From Streptomyces sp. 11x1 (GTDB taxonomy: Bacteria; Actinomycetota; Actinomycetes; Streptomycetales; Streptomycetaceae), in contig NZ_CP122458.1 of assembly GCF_032598905.1 (NCBI RefSeq), forward strand, positions 6,225,001 through 6,289,000: 64,000 bases of DNA, in the 5' to 3' direction. The translations under genes and the position numbers were made by a program. Below the pieces are notes generated by a model. It had not been told where the DNA came from and did not search any database. It saw only the letters and a list, made by a program, of their open reading frames with translations. How positions within the stretch are numbered: position 1 is the first letter of the stretch; each line of letters begins with the position of its first letter. Positions 9,475 to 17,488 of the stretch are shown piece after piece.

Positions 9475-9562
9475 GGGTTGTGGCTGGTCGCGCCCACGCG
9501 GCGGAGCCGCATATCGGTACAGCCCCGCGCCCCCTTCGAGGCTGCGCCCCTCAGGGGCGGGC
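9475..9562. repeat. dispersed intergenic repeat, type B
   Basis: The sequence GCGGCGGAGCCGCA followed by CAGCCCCGCGCCCC is shared with the copies near 18306 and 62867. It begins with the same GGCTGGTCGCGC lead as type A but diverges after it. It lies between pmt and rsmI. Confidence 0.7.
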
Positions 9563-9579
9563 CCTGGGAGGATGGGGAG

Positions 9580-10437
9580 GTGACTGGAATTCTTGTGCTG
9601 GCAGGTACCCCCATCGGTGAGATCGCGGACGCGCCGCCCCGGCTCGCCCAGGAGTTGGCCGGGGCGGATGTCGTCGCCGCCGAGGACACGCGGCGGCTGC
9701 GGCGGCTCACCCAGGCGCTGGGGGTGCAGCCGGGCGGGCGGATCGTCTCCTACTTCGAGGGCAACGAGGCCGCGCGTACGCCGGAGCTCGTCGAGGCGCT
9801 GGTGGGCGGCGCCCGGGTGCTGCTGGTCACGGACGCGGGGATGCCGTCGGTCTCCGACCCCGGGTACCGGCTGGTCGCCGCCGCCGTGGAGAAGGACATC
9901 CGGGTCACCGCCGTCCCCGGTCCCTCCGCCGTCCTCACCGCCCTCGCGCTGTCCGGGCTGCCCGTCGACCGGTTCTGCTTCGAGGGGTTCCCGCCGCGCA
10001 AGGCCGGGGAGCGGCTCGCCCGGCTGCGCGAGGTCGCGGAGGACCGGCGCACGCTCGTGTACTTCGAGGCACCCCACCGGTTGGACACCACGCTCGCGGC
10101 GATGGCCGAGGTGTTCGGCGCGGGGCGGCGGGCCGCGGTGTGCCGTGAGCTGACCAAGACGTACGAGGAGGTCAGGCGGGGGCCGCTCGGGGAGCTGGCC
10201 GAGTGGGCGGCGGACGGGGTGCGCGGGGAGATCACCGTGGTGGTCGAGGGAGCGCCGGAGAAGGGGCCGGAGGAGCTCGACGCGGAGGAGTTGGTGCGGC
10301 GGGTGCGGGTGCGGGAGGAGGCGGGGGAGCGGCGCAAGGAGGCGATCGCCGCGGTCGCGGTGGAGGCGGGGGTGCCGAAGCGGGTTGTTTTCGACGCGGT
10401 GGTGGCTGCGAAGCGGGATGTGGGCCGGGGCGCCTGA
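9580..10437 (+). CDS. rsmI: 16S rRNA 2'-O-ribose C1402 methyltransferase
   Basis: The 285-residue SAM-dependent enzyme methylates the ribose of C1402 in 16S rRNA. The tetrapyrrole-methylase fold shows the N-terminal LVLAGTPIGEIADAPPR motif, the AEDTRRLRRL segment and the SAM-loop VTDAGMPSVSDPG. The GTG at 9580 follows GGGAGG by 8 nt; the frame is open to 9421 but that part is repeat DNA. It is divergent from pmt. A type A repeat with an AAAAAGC/GCTTTTT stem follows the stop and probably terminates it. Confidence 0.95.
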   Translation: MTGILVLAGTPIGEIADAPPRLAQELAGADVVAAEDTRRLRRLTQALGVQPGGRIVSYFEGNEAARTPELVEALVGGARVLLVTDAGMPSVSDPGYRLVAAAVEKDIRVTAVPGPSAVLTALALSGLPVDRFCFEGFPPRKAGERLARLREVAEDRRTLVYFEAPHRLDTTLAAMAEVFGAGRRAAVCRELTKTYEEVRRGPLGELAEWAADGVRGEITVVVEGAPEKGPEELDAEELVRRVRVREEAGERRKEAIAAVAVEAGVPKRVVFDAVVAAKRDVGRGA

Positions 10438-10477
10438 GGGGGCGGGGAGTGCGGGTTCGTCGGCGGGTGCGGGTGGG

Positions 10478-10552
10478 TGGGGGCTGGTCGCGCAGTTACC
10501 CGCGCCCCTGAAAAAGCGGGCTGCGCCCTGCTTTTTCGGCCCACCCCCGCAC
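10478..10552. repeat. dispersed intergenic hairpin repeat, copy 3 (type A, short), with terminator-like stem
   Basis: The left arm GCGCAGTTACCCGCGCCCCTG is present; the right part is reduced to a stem GAAAAAGC-GGG/CCC-TGCTTTTTC. The latter looks like the rsmI terminator. The rest of the 314-bp gap to 10751 holds the inverted repeat at 10698-10726 and nothing else I recognise. Confidence 0.75.
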
Positions 10553-10697
10553 CCGACAACCGGTCAGACCCATGCCGCGGCAAAGCCGAGCAAAGCGCAG
10601 CCCTCCTACGGACGGGCTTCCCACAAGGGGAGGCCAAATGCCCTTCAACAGTCGGCAGACGGGGTGCCCTCCAGGTCCGTGAAGGCGTCCACTGGGT

Positions 10698-10726
10698 GGT
10701 GGGGACGTACACGTCACGTCCCCACC
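10698..10726. promoter_or_regulatory. perfect 11-bp inverted repeat in the leader of the zinc-ribbon gene
   Basis: GGTGGGGACGT at 10698-10708 is exactly complementary to 10716-10726, with a 7-nt loop, ending 25 nt before the ATG at 10752. It could be an operator or an RNA hairpin close to the ribosome-binding site. Confidence 0.55.
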
Positions 10727-10751
10727 GTCCAGCGGACAAGAGGAGCTGGCA

Positions 10752-11168
10752 ATGACCGAGATCGCAGAGCGCGCGATGCTGCGCGACACCGCCACCGCCG
10801 TCGTTCACGAGTCGTACGCCTTCGCCTGCATGCGGTGCGGGTACGGCTGGGAGCAGTCGTACGAGATAGAGCACCACAACGACGCCCAGGGGCGCGACTT
10901 CGTGATGTACGTGGCCGACGGCACGGTCGTGCCGTCCCCGCTGTCCCGGCCCACGTGCCAGAACTGCGACGGTCATGTCGTCCGGATCATGCGGGCGGGT
11001 CAGGTGTCGTCGGTGCGGGACGCCGAGCGTCGCCGGCATCTGCCGAAGCCCCGCCCGGTGGCGGACACCGACACCCCGGCGGCGGCGGAGTCCCGGGAAC
11101 AGCCGCAGGACCACCACCACTGGCACCTGTCCGACCTGCTGCACCCGTTCCACCGCAAGGCGAGCTGA
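10752..11168 (+). CDS. small zinc-ribbon-like protein
   Basis: The 138-residue cytosolic protein has CMRCGYGW near residue 28 and CQNC near residue 72, two CxxC pairs that could bind one zinc ion. The C-terminal third is Pro/Gln/His-rich (HHHWHLSDLLHPFH) and probably flexible. GAGGAG precedes the ATG at good spacing. No enzymatic motif is visible. It lies between rsmI and tatD, and the leader carries a perfect inverted repeat. The function is unknown. Confidence 0.8.
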   Translation: MTEIAERAMLRDTATAVVHESYAFACMRCGYGWEQSYEIEHHNDAQGRDFVMYVADGTVVPSPLSRPTCQNCDGHVVRIMRAGQVSSVRDAERRRHLPKPRPVADTDTPAAAESREQPQDHHHWHLSDLLHPFHRKAS

Positions 11169-11188
11169 CCTCCCCCGGCGCGCCTGTG

Positions 11189-11240
11189 GGGCATGCCCCG
11201 ATCGTGCGATTCATGCGATTCGTAGGATCGGGGCATGCCC
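11189..11240. promoter_or_regulatory. 15-bp perfect inverted repeat over the tatD promoter and start codon
   Basis: GGGCATGCCCCGATC at 11189-11203 is exactly complementary to 11226-11240. Between the arms are two copies of TGCGATTC and a TAGGAT -10 hexamer at 11223-11228, 6 nt before the ATG at 11235. The right arm therefore covers the end of the -10 box, the likely transcription start and the start codon. Confidence 0.65.
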
Positions 11241-12110
11241 TCGAACGACAAGAACGCCGCGCCCCCGCTCCCCGAACCCCTCCGGGTGCCGGTCGCCGAT
11301 TCGCACACCCATCTGGACATGCAGTCCGGCACCGTCGAGGAGGGTCTCGCGAAGGCCGCCTCCGTGGGAGTGACGACAGTCGTCCAGGTCGGCTGCGACA
11401 TCAAGGGCTCGCGCTGGGCCGCCGAGACGGCCGAGCGCTACGAGGCCGTGCACGCGACCGTCGCACTGCACCCGAACGAGGCGCCGCGCATCGTCCACGG
11501 CGACCCGGACGGCTGGTCCCGCCAGGGCGCACGGGCGCCCGGCGGGGACGCGGCGCTCGACGACGCCCTCGCCGAGATCGACCGGCTGGCCGCGTTGCCG
11601 CAGGTCAAGGGTGTCGGGGAGACGGGGCTCGACTACTTCAGGACCGGACCGGAGGGCAAGGCCGCCCAGGAGCGGTCCTTCCGCGCGCACATCGAGATCG
11701 CCAAACGGCACGGCAAGGCGCTGGTCATCCACGACCGCGACGCCCACGACGACGTGTTGCGGATCCTGAAGGAGGAGGGCGCTCCCGAGCGGACCGTCTT
11801 CCACTGCTACTCCGGCGACGCGGAGATGGCGGCGGTCTGCGCCGCGCACGGCTACTTCATGTCCTTCGCCGGCAACATGACGTTCAAGAACGCCCAGCCG
11901 CTGCGCGACGCGCTCACCGTCGCGCCCCTCGAACTCGTCCTCGTGGAGACCGACGCGCCCTTCCTGACACCCGCGCCGTACCGCGGACGGCCCAACGCGC
12001 CGTATCTCATTCCGGTCACGGTTCGGGCCATGGCCGCGGTGCGGGGCATCGACGAGGAGGCGCTGGCGACGGCGATCGCGGCGAACACGGCGAGGGCGTT
12101 CGATTACTGA
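11235..12110 (+). CDS. tatD: TatD-family metal-dependent hydrolase (DNase)
   Basis: The 291-residue cytosolic metal-dependent nuclease/hydrolase shows all family motifs in order: DSHTHLD near residue 17, GETGLDYF near 130, HDRDAHDD, HCYSGD and ETDAPFLTP near 235. The ATG is apparently leaderless, with TAGGAT 6 nt upstream. It is followed after 155 bp by the rpf gene; tatD-rpfB-rsmA-ispE is also the order in Mycobacterium. A full set of metal ligands suggests activity. Confidence 0.93.
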   Translation: MPSNDKNAAPPLPEPLRVPVADSHTHLDMQSGTVEEGLAKAASVGVTTVVQVGCDIKGSRWAAETAERYEAVHATVALHPNEAPRIVHGDPDGWSRQGARAPGGDAALDDALAEIDRLAALPQVKGVGETGLDYFRTGPEGKAAQERSFRAHIEIAKRHGKALVIHDRDAHDDVLRILKEEGAPERTVFHCYSGDAEMAAVCAAHGYFMSFAGNMTFKNAQPLRDALTVAPLELVLVETDAPFLTPAPYRGRPNAPYLIPVTVRAMAAVRGIDEEALATAIAANTARAFDY

Positions 12111-12192
12111 GGGGTCACGTTCCGTAGGCCGTCCGGGGTGCCCAAAAAGATGATCACCGGCCCGTGTCGCGACACTGAGTGACCGCGTTGCT

Positions 12193-12220
12193 TTGGAGGG
12201 TGACCGGAGTCCGCTAGGTT
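12193..12220 (+). promoter_or_regulatory. candidate promoter of the rpf gene
   Basis: TTGGAG at 12193-12198 and TAGGTT at 12215-12220 are 16 bp apart, about 45 bp before the GTG at 12266. The -10 box is a good housekeeping match; the -35 is weak. Confidence 0.4.
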
Positions 12221-12265
12221 CACGTCGCCCGACCCGGACCCGGATCCCCTCTGGAGCGTGTCGTC

Positions 12266-13606
12266 GTGAGCCATGCGCAGTCGCCGCAGTCGCCGCAGTC
12301 GCCCTACGAGGCCGAGACCCTGCCCTACGGGCTGCACCCGGACCACCACCCTGACGACCGCCCGGACTACCCGGACTACCCGGACTACCCGGACACCTAC
12401 CGGCCCGCTTACGAGGACCGGCTCGCCCAGGAGGCCGTGGGAGAGCGGGAGGAGGGAAGCGGCGGCCGGAGCGGCTCCCGGCGGGCCGTGCGGCGTCGGC
12501 GGGCCGCCGACCGGCTCGGTTCGCTGCGGCGGCTGGTGCCGCAGGCCCTGGTGGTGGCCTTTCTCGCGGGCGGCACCTCCGCGTTCGTGGCGAAGGACAA
12601 GGCGATCGAGCTGACCGTCGACGGGCGGCCCCGCACGCTGCACACCTTCGCCGACGACGTCACCGAACTGCTCGCCGACGAAGGGGTGGCCCTCGGCGCG
12701 CACGACGTCGTCGCGCCCGCCCCCGGTACGCCGCTGAGCAGCGGGGACGAGGTCGCCGTGCACTACGGGCGTCCCGTGGCCCTCACCCTCGACGGGCAGC
12801 GGCGCAAGGTGTGGACGACCGCCCACACGGTGGACGGGGCGCTTCAGCAGCTCGGGGTGCGTGCGGAGGGCGCGTACGTGTCGACCTCGCGCTCCCGGCG
12901 GATCGGGCGGGCGGGGCTGGAGCTGGACGTCCGTACCGAGCGCACCGTCACGATCCTGGCGGACGGGCGGGCGCGGACGATCCGTACGAACGCGGCGACC
13001 GTGGGGGAGGCTGTGGAACAGGCCGGGGTCACCCTGCGCGGGGAGGACACCACCTCGGTCGAGCGGTCGAGTTTCCCCCGGGACGGGCAGACGGTGACCG
13101 TGTTGCGGGTGACCTGGTCCGAGGAGGTCCGGGAGGTGCCGATTCCGTTCCGGGTGCGCCGCACCGAGGATCCCTCGCTCTTCCGGGGCACGGAGGTCGT
13201 GGAGCGGGCCGGGCGTCCGGGGGTGCGGCGGGACACGTACGAGCTCCGGACGGTCAACGGGGTGCGGCAGCGGACGCGGCTGGTGCGGACGGAGGTGGTT
13301 CGTGAGCCGCGGGAACAGATGGTGAAGGCGGGGACGAAGGCGATGCCGACGTCCGTGGCGGGGGCGGACGGGCTGAACTGGGGCGCTCTCGCCGCGTGCG
13401 AGTCGGGAGGGCGGCCGAACGCGGTCGATCCTTCCGGGACGTACGGGGGGCTGTACCAGTTCGACACCCGGACATGGCGGAGTCTCGGAGGGAGCGGGCG
13501 GCCCCAGGACGCGCCGGCGGCGGAGCAGACGATGCGGGCGAAGAAGCTGTATGCGCAGCGGGGGGCCAGTCCTTGGCCGCATTGTGGGGCGCGGCTTCGG
13601 GGGTAG
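12266..13606 (+). CDS. RpfB-like resuscitation-promoting factor (cell-wall lytic enzyme)
   Basis: The 446-residue protein has an N-terminal DYP-repeat/charged cytoplasmic tail, one membrane or signal segment (about 90-107), three DUF348 domains (about 113-152, 168-208 and 225-263), a G5 domain (about 280-356) and a C-terminal transglycosylase-like Rpf domain (368-446). The catalytic Glu379 is in ACESGG, and Cys378 and Cys440 can form the Rpf disulfide. It cleaves peptidoglycan and promotes spore germination or resuscitation in relatives. The GTG start follows CTGGAG. Its place between tatD and rsmA is that of rpfB in mycobacteria. Confidence 0.93.
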   Translation: MSHAQSPQSPQSPYEAETLPYGLHPDHHPDDRPDYPDYPDYPDTYRPAYEDRLAQEAVGEREEGSGGRSGSRRAVRRRRAADRLGSLRRLVPQALVVAFLAGGTSAFVAKDKAIELTVDGRPRTLHTFADDVTELLADEGVALGAHDVVAPAPGTPLSSGDEVAVHYGRPVALTLDGQRRKVWTTAHTVDGALQQLGVRAEGAYVSTSRSRRIGRAGLELDVRTERTVTILADGRARTIRTNAATVGEAVEQAGVTLRGEDTTSVERSSFPRDGQTVTVLRVTWSEEVREVPIPFRVRRTEDPSLFRGTEVVERAGRPGVRRDTYELRTVNGVRQRTRLVRTEVVREPREQMVKAGTKAMPTSVAGADGLNWGALAACESGGRPNAVDPSGTYGGLYQFDTRTWRSLGGSGRPQDAPAAEQTMRAKKLYAQRGASPWPHCGARLRG

Positions 13607-13652
13607 GGCGCGTGGGGTTCGGGGGCGTCGGGTCCGTCGGCGGGTGCGGGTG

Positions 13653-13799
13653 AGTGGGGGCCGTTCGCGCAGTTCCCCGCGCCCCTGAAAAGCAGGGGCT
13701 GCGCCCCGTGCTTTTCATCCGCCGCAGCCCCGCCGATTTCCAGGCCCGCAGGGCCTGGTCTTTCAGGGGGCACGGGGAACTGCGCGAGAAGCCCCCACC
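13653..13799. repeat. dispersed intergenic hairpin repeat, copy 4 (type A, long)
   Basis: GCGCAGTTCCCCGCGCCCCTG faces a right arm CGGGGAACTGCGCGAGAAG, with two inner hairpins (AAAAGCAGGGGC/GCCCCGTGCTTTT and a GGCCCGCAGGGCC palindrome). It separates the rpf gene from rsmA. Confidence 0.85.
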
Positions 13800-13851
13800 G
13801 GGCCGCACCCGACAACGAACCCGGCGTCCCGAGCCATCAGGCGGCGCCCCG

Positions 13852-13863
13852 TACCCTGGTGCC
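13852..13863 (+). promoter_or_regulatory. -10 box for leaderless rsmA
   Basis: TACCCT at 13852-13857 ends 6 nt before the GTG start, and no ribosome-binding site is present. Confidence 0.45.
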
Positions 13864-14742
13864 GTGAGCAGCCCCTCCCCCGACGCCCTCCTCGGCCCCG
13901 CCGACATCCGCGAACTCGCCGCCGCGCTCGGTGTGCGTCCGACCAAGCAGCGCGGCCAGAACTTCGTGATCGACGCGAACACGGTTCGCCGCATCGTGCG
14001 GACCGCGGACGTCCGCCCGGAGGACACTGTCGTCGAGGTGGGCCCGGGTCTCGGCTCGCTCACCCTCGCCCTGCTGGAGGTGGCGGACCGGGTCACGGCC
14101 GTCGAGATCGACGACGTCCTCGCCGCCGCGCTGCCCGCGACGATCGCCGCCCGCATGCCCACCCGCGCCGCCCGCTTCGCCCTCGTCCACTCCGACGCGA
14201 TGGACGTGACGGAACTCCCCGGCCCCGCCCCCACCGCCCTCGTCGCGAACCTCCCCTACAACGTCGCCGTCCCCGTGCTGCTGCACATGCTCGAGACCTT
14301 CCCGACCATCGAGCGCACCCTCGTGATGGTCCAGGCCGAGGTCGCCGACCGGCTGGCCGCCGGGCCGGGCTCGAAGGTCTACGGCGTGCCGTCGGTGAAG
14401 GCCAACTGGTACGCGGAGGTCAAGCGCGCCGGGGCGATCGGACGGAACGTCTTCTGGCCGGCACCGAACGTGGACAGCGGGCTCGTCTCCCTGGTCCGCC
14501 GCACGGAGCCGATCAAGACCACCGCAGCCAGGCGGGACGTGTTCGCGGTCGTCGACGCGGCTTTCGCCCAGCGGCGCAAGACCCTGCGGGCCGCTCTCGC
14601 CGGGTGGGCCGGTTCCGCGGCCGCCGCCGAGGCCGCCCTCGTCGCCGCCGGGGTCTCCCCGCAGGCCCGCGGTGAGTCCCTGACGGTGGAGGAGTTCGCC
14701 GCCATCGCCGAGAACCGCGTCACCGAGGGAACCGTCGCATGA
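13864..14742 (+). CDS. rsmA: 16S rRNA adenine dimethyltransferase
   Basis: The 292-residue enzyme (also called KsgA) dimethylates A1518 and A1519 in 16S rRNA during 30S maturation. Motifs are [15 protein letters not shown] at the start, the SAM-binding [12 protein letters not shown] and the catalytic [11 protein letters not shown]. The GTG at 13864 is apparently leaderless. The stop overlaps the ATG of a 26-codon ORF, which in turn overlaps ispE, so translation of the three may be coupled. Confidence 0.95.
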   Translation: MSSPSPDALLGPADIRELAAALGVRPTKQRGQNFVIDANTVRRIVRTADVRPEDTVVEVGPGLGSLTLALLEVADRVTAVEIDDVLAAALPATIAARMPTRAARFALVHSDAMDVTELPGPAPTALVANLPYNVAVPVLLHMLETFPTIERTLVMVQAEVADRLAAGPGSKVYGVPSVKANWYAEVKRAGAIGRNVFWPAPNVDSGLVSLVRRTEPIKTTAARRDVFAVVDAAFAQRRKTLRAALAGWAGSAAAAEAALVAAGVSPQARGESLTVEEFAAIAENRVTEGTVA

Positions 14743-14819
14743 CGGACCACAGGGTTCAGCCGAAGCCTCACCCCAAGGTCCACCACAAGGCCCACCCCGA
14801 GGAGTGCCCCAAGCCGTGA
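14739..14819 (+). CDS. 26-residue mini-ORF linking rsmA and ispE
   Basis: An ATG at 14739 overlaps the rsmA stop as ATGA, and the TGA at 14817-14819 overlaps the ispE GTG as GTGA, so the ORF exactly bridges the two genes. GAGGGA lies about 8 nt before its ATG. The peptide is His-, Pro- and Lys-rich with one cysteine, and is not recognisable. It may serve only to carry ribosomes to ispE, or be a real microprotein. Conservation would decide. Confidence 0.45.
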   Translation: MTDHRVQPKPHPKVHHKAHPEECPKP

Positions 14820-15745
14820 GCGTCACCGTTCGCGTTCCCGCCAAGGTCAACGTGCAGCTCGCGGTCGGCGGCGCCCGGCCCGACGGGTTCCACGACCTGG
14901 CCAACGTCTTCCTCGCCGTCGGCCTGTACGACGAGGTCACCGCCACCCCCGCCGAGGAACTCACCGTCACCTGCGAGGGCCCCGGCGCCGAGCAGGTCCC
15001 CCTGGACAACACGAACCTCGCCGCCCGCGCCGCCCTCGCGCTGGCGGCGCGGCACGGCATCGAGCCCGCCGTCCACCTCCACATCGCCAAGGACATCCCC
15101 GTCGCCGGCGGCATGGCCGGCGGCAGCGCGGACGCGGCCGGCGCGCTCCTCGCCTGCGACACACTGTGGGGGACGAACGCCTCGCGCGCCGAACTCCTCG
15201 ACATCTGCGCCGAGTTGGGCAGCGACGTGCCGTTCAGCCTGGTGGGCGGGGCCGCCCTCGGGACCGGGCGGGGCGAGCGGCTCCAGACCCTCGACGTGGG
15301 CGGGACCTTCCACTGGGTGTTCGCGGTCGCCGACGGCGGTCTCTCCACGCCCGCCGTCTACCGCGAGTTCGACCGGCTCCACGAGCACGACGACGTCCCC
15401 GAGCCCGTCGCCTCCCCGGTGCTGCTCGACGCGCTCGCCAAGGGGGACCTGGACGCGCTCGCCGCGTTCCTGCCGGGCTCCAACGGCCTCCAGCCCGCCG
15501 CCCTCTCCCTCTTCCCGAAGCTGTCCGACACCCTCGCCGAGGGCCTCGCGGCCGGCGCGCTCGCCGCGCTCGTCTCCGGCTCGGGCCCGACCACGGCCTT
15601 CCTCACCCGGGACGCGGAGTCGGCCCGCGCCGTCGCCGACGGGCTCCTCGCGTCCGGTACGTGCAAGGCGGCGCGTGTCGCCGTCTCACCCGCGCCGGGA
15701 GCCACCGTGGTCCAGAGGGCCACGGATCAGGACGGACAACCGTAG
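14816..15745 (+). CDS. ispE: 4-diphosphocytidyl-2-C-methyl-D-erythritol kinase
   Basis: The 309-residue GHMP-family kinase phosphorylates the 2-hydroxyl of CDP-methylerythritol in the MEP isoprenoid pathway. Visible motifs are VPAKVNVQLAVG...DGFHDL at the start, the ATP loop PVAGGMAGGSADAAGA and SGSGPTTAFL near the end. I chose the GTG at 14816, with GAGGAG 11 nt before it; a GTG at 14804 is too close to that site. It is probably co-transcribed with rsmA. Confidence 0.95.
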   Translation: MSVTVRVPAKVNVQLAVGGARPDGFHDLANVFLAVGLYDEVTATPAEELTVTCEGPGAEQVPLDNTNLAARAALALAARHGIEPAVHLHIAKDIPVAGGMAGGSADAAGALLACDTLWGTNASRAELLDICAELGSDVPFSLVGGAALGTGRGERLQTLDVGGTFHWVFAVADGGLSTPAVYREFDRLHEHDDVPEPVASPVLLDALAKGDLDALAAFLPGSNGLQPAALSLFPKLSDTLAEGLAAGALAALVSGSGPTTAFLTRDAESARAVADGLLASGTCKAARVAVSPAPGATVVQRATDQDGQP

Positions 15746-15812
15746 GTACTCAGACGTGACTTGAGTACGGGAGCGCTGCCGCCCACCCCGGCGCCCGCGC
15801 GACCGTACTCCC

Positions 15813-17258
15813 ATGACCGCAACAGCCGGCACAACAGCAGGCGCGACAGCCGACGCAACAGCAGGCGCAAGGGCCGCCGCGAGCGCGAGCGTGAGTGCGC
15901 GTGAACTCGCCGCCGCCACCCCGGCGGACAGGGACCGCTACGTCGACCTGCTCCGCGTCGCCTCCCTCGGCACGGTCGTGCTCGGGCACTGGTTGATGGC
16001 CGCGGTCACGACCGGCGCCGACGGCCAGGTGGAGGTGGGCAACCTCCTCGCCGTCGAGCCGAAGCTCCAAGTCCTCACCTGGGCCTTGCAGATCATGCCG
16101 GTGTTCTTCTTCGTCGGCGGCTTCTCGCACGCTCTCTCCTACCGTTCGCTCAGTCGCAGGTTCCCGGACGGGGGTTCGGTCTACCCCGCCTTCCTGCGCG
16201 CCCGCCTCCAACGGCTGCTCCGCCCCACCATGGTCTTCATAGGGGTGTGGGGCGCCGCGGCCGTTCTCCTCCATCTGGCGGGTGTCGGCGGCGGATTGCT
16301 CGACGTGGCGCTGCGGCTGGTCACGCAACCGCTGTGGTTCATCGGGATCTATCTCGCGATGGTCGCCTTCACCCCGCCGCTGCTGAAGCTGCACGAGCGG
16401 TTCGGCTGGGGCGCGTTCGGGGCGCTCGTCGCGGCCGCCGCGCTCGTGGACGTACTGCGGTTCGCGCTGGACGTGCCGTTCGTCGAGTTCCTCAACTTCG
16501 CCTTCGTGTGGCTCGCGATCCATCAACTCGGGTTCCTGCGCGCCGACGGGCGGCTGACCCGGCCGTATCTGCTCGCCGGTGCCGGGCTCGCGGGGGCCGC
16601 GCTGCTGGTGGCGTACGGGCCGTATCCGCTGTCGATGGTCGGGATGCCGGGCGAGGAGGTGTCGAACATGGCGCCGCCGACCTTCGCGCTGCTGTGCCAC
16701 GGGCTGTGGCTGGTCGGCGCGGTGGAGTGGGTGCGCCGACCCGTCGCGCGGTGGCTGCAGCGACCGAAGGTGTGGCGCACGGTCGTGGCGGCCAACGGCA
16801 TCTCCATGACCGCGTTCCTATGGCATCTTTCGGCCATGCTCGGGGTGTACGGCGTGCTGCTCGCCCTGGACGTCGACCTGCCGACGCCCGCGACGGGCGC
16901 CTGGTGGGCCCAACTGCCCCTGCGGATCGGGGCCGCGGCCGTTCTCACGGCGGTTCTCGTCGCCGCCTTCCGGGGCTTCGAGCGGCCCGCGGCCCGCCCC
17001 TCCGAACCGTCTCGGCCGAGCGGCTTGAGCAGTTTCCGCAGGTCGGAGGTGTATTCCGGGCCCGCTGCGGCCCTTGGGGCGACGCTGTGTCTGTTCGGGG
17101 TGCTGGGGCTCTCCATGGTCGGGTTCGGCGGGCTGTTCGAGGGGCGTACGGCCCTGTTGATCGCCGTCCAGGTCAGTGCTCCGGTGGCCGTGGCCATGAC
17201 GCTCGCTGGATGGGCGCTGGTGGAACTTGTTGGTCGTGGCACACGGTCAAGTGCCTGA
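15813..17258 (+). CDS. acyltransferase-3 family membrane protein
   Basis: The 481-residue polytopic protein opens with an Ala/Thr-rich stretch and the family signature RYVDLLRVASLGTVVLGHWL, followed by about ten membrane helices. Members O-acetylate or acylate sugars and cell-envelope polymers. The active-site histidine is probably in GHWL near residue 57. No good ribosome-binding site is seen before the ATG. It lies 67 bp after ispE and may be read with it. The acceptor is unknown. Confidence 0.85.
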   Translation: MTATAGTTAGATADATAGARAAASASVSARELAAATPADRDRYVDLLRVASLGTVVLGHWLMAAVTTGADGQVEVGNLLAVEPKLQVLTWALQIMPVFFFVGGFSHALSYRSLSRRFPDGGSVYPAFLRARLQRLLRPTMVFIGVWGAAAVLLHLAGVGGGLLDVALRLVTQPLWFIGIYLAMVAFTPPLLKLHERFGWGAFGALVAAAALVDVLRFALDVPFVEFLNFAFVWLAIHQLGFLRADGRLTRPYLLAGAGLAGAALLVAYGPYPLSMVGMPGEEVSNMAPPTFALLCHGLWLVGAVEWVRRPVARWLQRPKVWRTVVAANGISMTAFLWHLSAMLGVYGVLLALDVDLPTPATGAWWAQLPLRIGAAAVLTAVLVAAFRGFERPAARPSEPSRPSGLSSFRRSEVYSGPAAALGATLCLFGVLGLSMVGFGGLFEGRTALLIAVQVSAPVAVAMTLAGWALVELVGRGTRSSA

Positions 17259-17284
17259 CCGACGTGATCCGGTGGAGGAAATGT

Positions 17285-17305
17285 GCAGGTCATGCAATGG
17301 CCTGC
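17285..17305. promoter_or_regulatory. imperfect inverted repeat upstream of the MHYT gene
   Basis: GCAGGTCAT and ATGGCCTGC flank a 3-nt centre, with one G-T mismatch in 9 pairs. A second imperfect palindrome, CCGGTGACTTGTTACCGG, lies at about 17417-17434. Either could be an operator in the 230-bp gap. Confidence 0.3.
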
Positions 17306-17488
17306 CAAACCCTTCAGTTTGTAACCCACGCCACAGTACTTTAATCTTCACAGAAGCCCCCTTTGGTCCCCTTCAGGTGATTCGCCGGTCATCTTCGAGT
17401 GGCATGATCTCGATCCCCGGTGACTTGTTACCGGTGGTACTTCCCGTGCGCGTGGTGTCGTCCCCGCGGCGGGCGAGAGGGGTTCCTC

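Noticed and set aside
12111..12265. rpf leader considered as a c-di-AMP (ydaO) riboswitch, as known for some Streptomyces rpf genes
   Set aside because: The leader after the candidate promoter is only about 40 nt and lacks the riboswitch core.
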